From: Holacanthus passer
Taxonomy: Eukaryota; Chordata; Actinopteri; Pomacanthidae
Direction of reading: 5' to 3'
Assembly (NCBI GenBank): GCA_025331565.1
Contig: JAFREQ010000026.1
Coordinates: 1,860,001 to 1,924,000 of the forward strand
DNA: 64,000 nucleotides
This document shows, in pieces, positions 59,020 through 64,000 of this stretch. Within the stretch, counting starts at the first letter, position 1. Every line of letters begins with the position of its first letter. The position numbers and the translations under genes were made by a program. The notes beneath the pieces were generated by a model. It worked only from the letters and a program-made list of their open reading frames with translations. It had not been told where the DNA came from and searched no databases.

Positions 59020-62000
59020 AGCGCATGTAAGTTTGTTTGTATCTGTGCATGCACATGAATGCATGCTGACCACTGAGGAATGATAACGCTTTATCAGCAT
59101 GATTATAAACAGAAAGGATGAAATAGGTAGAAGAGAACACGCAGTGGGAATCTTGGGGCACCTTACACTTCGATTAGATTCTGATTCAGACGGCAAGATT
59201 TTTGATTTCTACAATAAATTTTTTCCCCCTCACTGTATAACTACTTGCTACTTACTTACTCACTCCTCTTGTTGGCAGCAACTACAACCAACTGTTTTTC
59301 CTCTAACTCCAGGTGGAAACATGAAATATCTCATGCTTGTTGTGTTCCCAAAATAATTTAGTTAGACACAATTTGCATCCAGTGTGGCTCTCTCATAGAA
59401 ACAAAAATGCTTCCATACGCTAGCTTTTAAAGCTGGGGGGGTGCCGGCCAGATTATATCCATCTGCGGTTGCTCACACTCATCCTCACCAAAACTCAAGA
59501 AGTAGCAGAGCTTAGAACATAAACACGACTCACATGTTTGCATCCATTACGTTTCACCAATTGGTTTGGTCATAAGGGACATGCAGCCCAGTCTTACAAA
59601 AATCTTACAGTTGCTCGGAATTTCGAGAATTGTGTTTTAAATGTCTGATTATGGACCTTTCTGCATCAATACATAATCTTTCAAGAGAGAATAAGAATCG
59701 ATTCTAGTGAAACAGAAAATATGACCGTGCCTGTCAGCTTCTGTTATCCACTGTCCTCTATCTCTTCTCCTCAAGTTTCTTTCCTTTCTGCCCTTGTTTT
59801 TGGTCCACTCAGCTTGTTTTGTCCACCTGCTGTCCTTACCTGTCATCCTTTTTCTTTTCTCTTCTTCGGACTTGCTGTCCTACGTCCTTTTATCACTGTT
59901 GCTTTCAGCGTACTCTTCTCCCTCCCTCCGTCTTTGGTTCTCTTCCTCTCTTGGGCCTGACACTGTGCCATGGTGGAAGAAGGTTTGTGTCCTGATGCCA
60001 GCTGGCTGAGAGGCTGAGATTTTAGAAGACTAGATCAGAGAGGAGAGGTTAATGACAGTAAAGGGAAAAGGAGAGTGAAGAGGAGCTGGAGAGAGAAGGG
60101 AAGAGAGGAAAGATGGATTAGAGAATCCAAATAAAGGAAAAGCGGAGTGGAGAGGAATGGAGCTGTCAGTGTTTTCTCCAGACTGGCTATGCTTTCAGCG
60201 TAATCTGTGGACCTGTCTGTGGATTTGGGATCTACATGACGGCTAGTTTGGCACCAGTGCAGTCTGGCATACTGCTAATGATGTTTTGCAATCAGGTTTT
60301 GTAATAATGACAGCCGTGTGTGTTTGTGTGTGAATGAGTCAGATGGGTGTAGCGGTGCCATGAAAGGCGCACCCTGCCATCCACAGTACTCATTGGCACG
60401 CATGTTACCATGGTGATGCAGCACAGCACAGATTACCGCTTTATGGCATCCGCCTAACTGCAGTGTCACTTGCTTCTCAGGTCAAAGAGCACGTATTTTT
60501 CCAGGCTGGTGAATGCCTCTGCCAAGGCCATTGGCCTGGAGAGAGCGTGTGTCTTCATGATAGCTGTATGTCTCCAACCGTTCCTGTTGTTTGTTTATTG
60601 TTTGCAGATAAACTACTGAACAGACAGTGAAGAACTAACCAATTTTATAGTCTCAAAAAAATTAAATTAATTTTTAATTTCTCTTTTAACAATCTCTTAG
60701 GCTATTGTAGTTACTGTAACAGAACTGAAAAGGCCGTCTCAAATGTACATTTACAGCTCATGCTTAGCTTTCCCTTTGTGTATCATAATCCCTGTAAATC
60801 AATTTGAGAAAGACAAAGTGATGAAATATGCTGTGGCGCCAATTAAAACGGCATATACAAACCTGTTAGTTAGGAGATCTTCCCTTTGTGACTTAAGCGG
60901 CACTCAGCTTGCACCTTGCACAGCTATGCTGACGTACGCCCATGACTCATTCAGACTGGGAGTTCCAAGAGAATTTGGACAACCACAGACTTCTTTTTTG
61001 TTGTAGCTCTGCACTGTTATTAGTTTTTGGTGTGAAATGAGTTCAAGTGTACTCAGTCTGTTTTGTTTGAAATCTATTTCCAGCAATTTCAAGTTTACTG
61101 TAAACAACAATTAGAGTACGACAGTGGTTGTTTCTCCTTTTATAAAGTCCTTTTGAAGTCTGTGCAGAGGATAGTAGAGAGAAACAACTGCTGAACGCCT
61201 CCGCGGCTGTCTGTTCACGGTGTTCTGTTGCAGGAGCATGGTGTTTCCAGCCGGTTTCACTTAGCGAAACTCTTGTTTACTTGAAGTCATTTATCCAGAC
61301 GTGCAGGAAAATTGAGAACCAGGTGTGGTCCGCAGCTGAATCCTCGCCGGGATACACTGAAACGCAAAATGGCTGTGACGACAAAATGAAATTTCAGTGT
61401 TTTGTGGTATTTGAGTTACAGGCTTCAAGAAGTCATGCCACATAAGAAAAATATTTTACCACTAGTAAAAGTACTCGAATGAGCTCAAATCCAATCAATA
61501 AATATTTGAAGTGTTCTCAGTATTTATCCACTATGGCTCATAGATTTTTTTCTTACCATCCAACTGTCTTTAAAGCTCACTGTATTCATGAACATGTGCG
61601 GAGGACAAGGACACTCACAGCAGCAAGGAGACAACACAGACGGAGCTTGTGTACCTGTCAGGACCTTAGGCCTAATTTCCATATGCAAAGGTATTTTCAG
61701 ATACCACACAGGTATTATGAGTCTCCACACAGTCCCAGGTACAGATTTCCATAACGTCAGGATGCTTGTGTGACAATCTGCTGCAGAATCTGTTTTTGCC
61801 TCGAATTTGTTTAACAGACGAACCATTAGTCGACACCCTGAGACGAGCACCTACAGCTGGCCAGCACAGCACCCCGGGGCTCAAACCGTCTGTGAAAAGT
61901 TGTGCGACTGTGTGCTGTGTTTGGGCTGAGGCTCTGAATCGTACTTAAGAGAGTAGAAGAACTGGCTTCTTGTGTCTGTCCAAAGGCTGTTGTGGGTGCT

Positions 62001-64000
62001 CTGCTACAGTAGCCTTTGACCTTTTTAAAAACTCACAGCTTTCAGTTCTTTTGCCTCAAACTCAAACGGCGTCTCAAAAAACAGCAGTGAAAGTGGATCA
62101 ATTTGTTCCCATTTGTTCTATTGAAGTGAACTCTTCCCCAGTTTCCCCTGGTTACTGACCCAGCCAGCAAGAGCCACCTGCAAACCCTTACTCAGAAAGC
62201 AAATGAGAGAGAGGGAGGGAGGAAGGGGGTTGGAGTGGAACGAGAGAGAAAGACAGCCGATCTCAGAGAAAAATGGGCATCTGCAGAGAAGAAGACCTGA
62301 AATGCATCGAAGGAGAGACGGGCGAGGAAGAAGCAGCCGAGGGAGAGAGATGAGAAAAGTAAAAGGGTGAGATAGGAGAGGGAGCCGGACTGGGAGAAAA
62401 GAAAAAAAGGAAGGTGACGGAGAGGTACAGGTGCTAGCAGATCGTTCCTCTGCTCCACCAAGCTGGAGTTAAAAGAATGGAGCAGATCCAATTGTCATGC
62501 CTCAGAGCCTGCCAGCAAGTTGGCACTAAAACAAAGGCAGAGATACATGGGCAAGTTTTAGAGGCAATAATAGAGGGCAATATTGTCTTTGTTTGGATAG
62601 GGACTGGCAAACGTGACACAATTGATGTGGTTAACTGAAAGCTGTTACCAGTGAGTGATTTTTAGCAGGGACAACAAAGGATGACATTGCCCTTGATGGC
62701 TTAAAAAAAACTGTTTTATCTGCTTCGGGTCATCTTGCAAATAGAGGACAAAGGTGTATTTTTTGGAATAACAAAATGCAAAGCCTCCCATGTAAGCAGC
62801 AGCGGTATGGAGATTAAAAAGTAAGGAACCACTTTCAATGCAAATAAAAATGCATTTTTAGACAAGTAGAGATTAAACATTTAACATAACATAGAGCATT
62901 GAACGATAAAAAACATGCACATTTCATCCACTCTATTTTTAGTGGGCACACTCTTCCTTAGTTAGTGGATCCTTCAAGTATGTATCTATATATTGTAGCC
63001 ATACAGTGTTTTCTGTGTAATCATTAGACTATGGTGGAATTGCTCTTTTTGAAGATGAGCTACAGTATGTTGCTAGAAAAATCAATAAAAGTAAATTATG
63101 AGCTGCTTTGAGAGTAGGGACTGAGTTGTTTTTATATATATAAACACCAGCAGTCTTGTTTGGATATCATAATATTAATGTCAGCATTGCCCATATTCCC
63201 ACTGAAAAATCTGGACTTATTTATTTTTCCCTTGCCTTCATACTCATACTTATATTGTTTGTCACAGTTTGCTTGAATAATTTCTTTTGGCTTTAGAAGT
63301 GGTTTTCCTCTTATGTTTCTGAAACAGAAAATTTGCGGTTGTGAGAAAGACAGGTGTGAAAAAGAGGACACTGATGATCGATGGGAGATCCTTGCAGCAT
63401 CTCACGCTGCACAACTGCTCAATCTTTTTCAACTACTTTTGATGTAGATGACAAACATATTTGTGCTTTATGAGTTTGATAACTAATCCACATGTATCTA
63501 TCTTTTTATAATGAAATTCAGAATACTTTTCAGCCTGTAGAACTTTGAAAGTAATCAGATGAAAAACCTGAAGAGAATCATTTTTTGGTTGAACAGTTCA
63601 TTTTTCAGAAAGCGTCACTAAAGCTCAGACAGCAAACCAGTATCATCTGGACTAAACCTCATAATAAGATAGATGAACGCTTGAGTGTTTCTGCTGCAGA
63701 TAAAACAATGCATTAGAAGTGCTTTATGACCCTTTTTTATTCACCACACTAAACCAGTACGTAGGATATGAAGTATATGGCAAAAATAATACCTGATACT
63801 TCAATGGTCCTAAATCTCTTTACTTACTACCTCCTTAGGGAGGGTGGAGGCCATCATCAGCTGCAAAGCAGCACCTGACTGAGGTGGCAGGGATTCAGTA
63901 TCTGGCTCAAAGACACTTCAGAAGGGTGGATACCCCAACACGCAGATGCATGAAACTTCAAGTTCTTTGATTGATATCCTTGTTCATTAGGCAAGTTCAG

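Larger units (their letters stand above)
56738..64000 (+). other. pcsk5 intron 2 (open-ended)
   Basis: At least 7.26 kb. Contains a perfect hairpin at 58786-58826, a (GT)n run at 58960-59014, an RFX-like site at 60404-60417 and a GA-rich stretch near 62205-62410. No further pcsk5 exon was recognised on either strand. Confidence 0.6.

Noticed and set aside
1..64000. tRNA, rRNA, CRISPR arrays, prophage or other prokaryotic features
   Set aside because: None seen; the window is vertebrate nuclear DNA.

Overview
The window is vertebrate nuclear DNA, almost certainly from a ray-finned (teleost) fish. Evidence: intron-rich genes with GT-AG introns of roughly 70 bp to several kb, proteins that read like fish orthologues of human genes, and several interspersed repeats of types common in fish genomes. 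No prokaryotic, viral or organellar genes were seen. Eight protein-coding genes were rebuilt exon by exon with the reading phase checked at every junction; the first and last run off the window.

Layout: (1) 1-2196, minus: 5' part of cfap251 (WDR66), a WD40 axonemal protein, with an RFX X-box upstream. (2) 5559-9066, plus: a Rabex-5-like Rab5 exchange factor (rabgef1l). (3) 10104-12393, plus: psmd9, a proteasome assembly chaperone, with an antioxidant-response-type element in its promoter. (4) 12982-16609, minus: gtf2h3, the p34 subunit of TFIIH, tail to tail with psmd9. (5) 17613-18579, minus: rfesd, a soluble Rieske Fe-S protein. (6) 20961-28152, plus: kif24, a SAM + kinesin-motor centriolar protein. 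(7) about 29.7-45.8 kb, plus: ubap2, UBA + RGG + DUF3697, with 28 coding exons. (8) 51791 to beyond 64000, plus: the first two coding exons of pcsk5, followed by a long intron.

The genes are unrelated housekeeping, ciliary and secretory genes, each with its own promoter, not an operon-like system. Two ciliary genes (cfap251, kif24) are about 19 kb apart. psmd9 and cfap251 are also neighbours in human, and kif24 and ubap2 are close in human (recalled, not searched), so parts of the order look like ancient synteny.

The most interesting non-protein signal is a pair of intronic C/D-box snoRNA candidates in ubap2. They share a 19-nt block, each has a closing terminal stem, and each ends 85-90 nt before the 3' splice site. 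The human UBAP2 gene hosts SNORD121A and SNORD121B, so these look like their fish counterparts. Other points: loss of the MIU ubiquitin-binding helix and a Pro-to-Ser change in the Vps9 exchange surface of the Rabex-5-like protein; a 19-bp perfect palindrome with a 3-nt loop in pcsk5 intron 2; an overlapping uORF at pcsk5; and a hAT-like element with terminal inverted repeats and a decayed 8-bp target duplication in gtf2h3.
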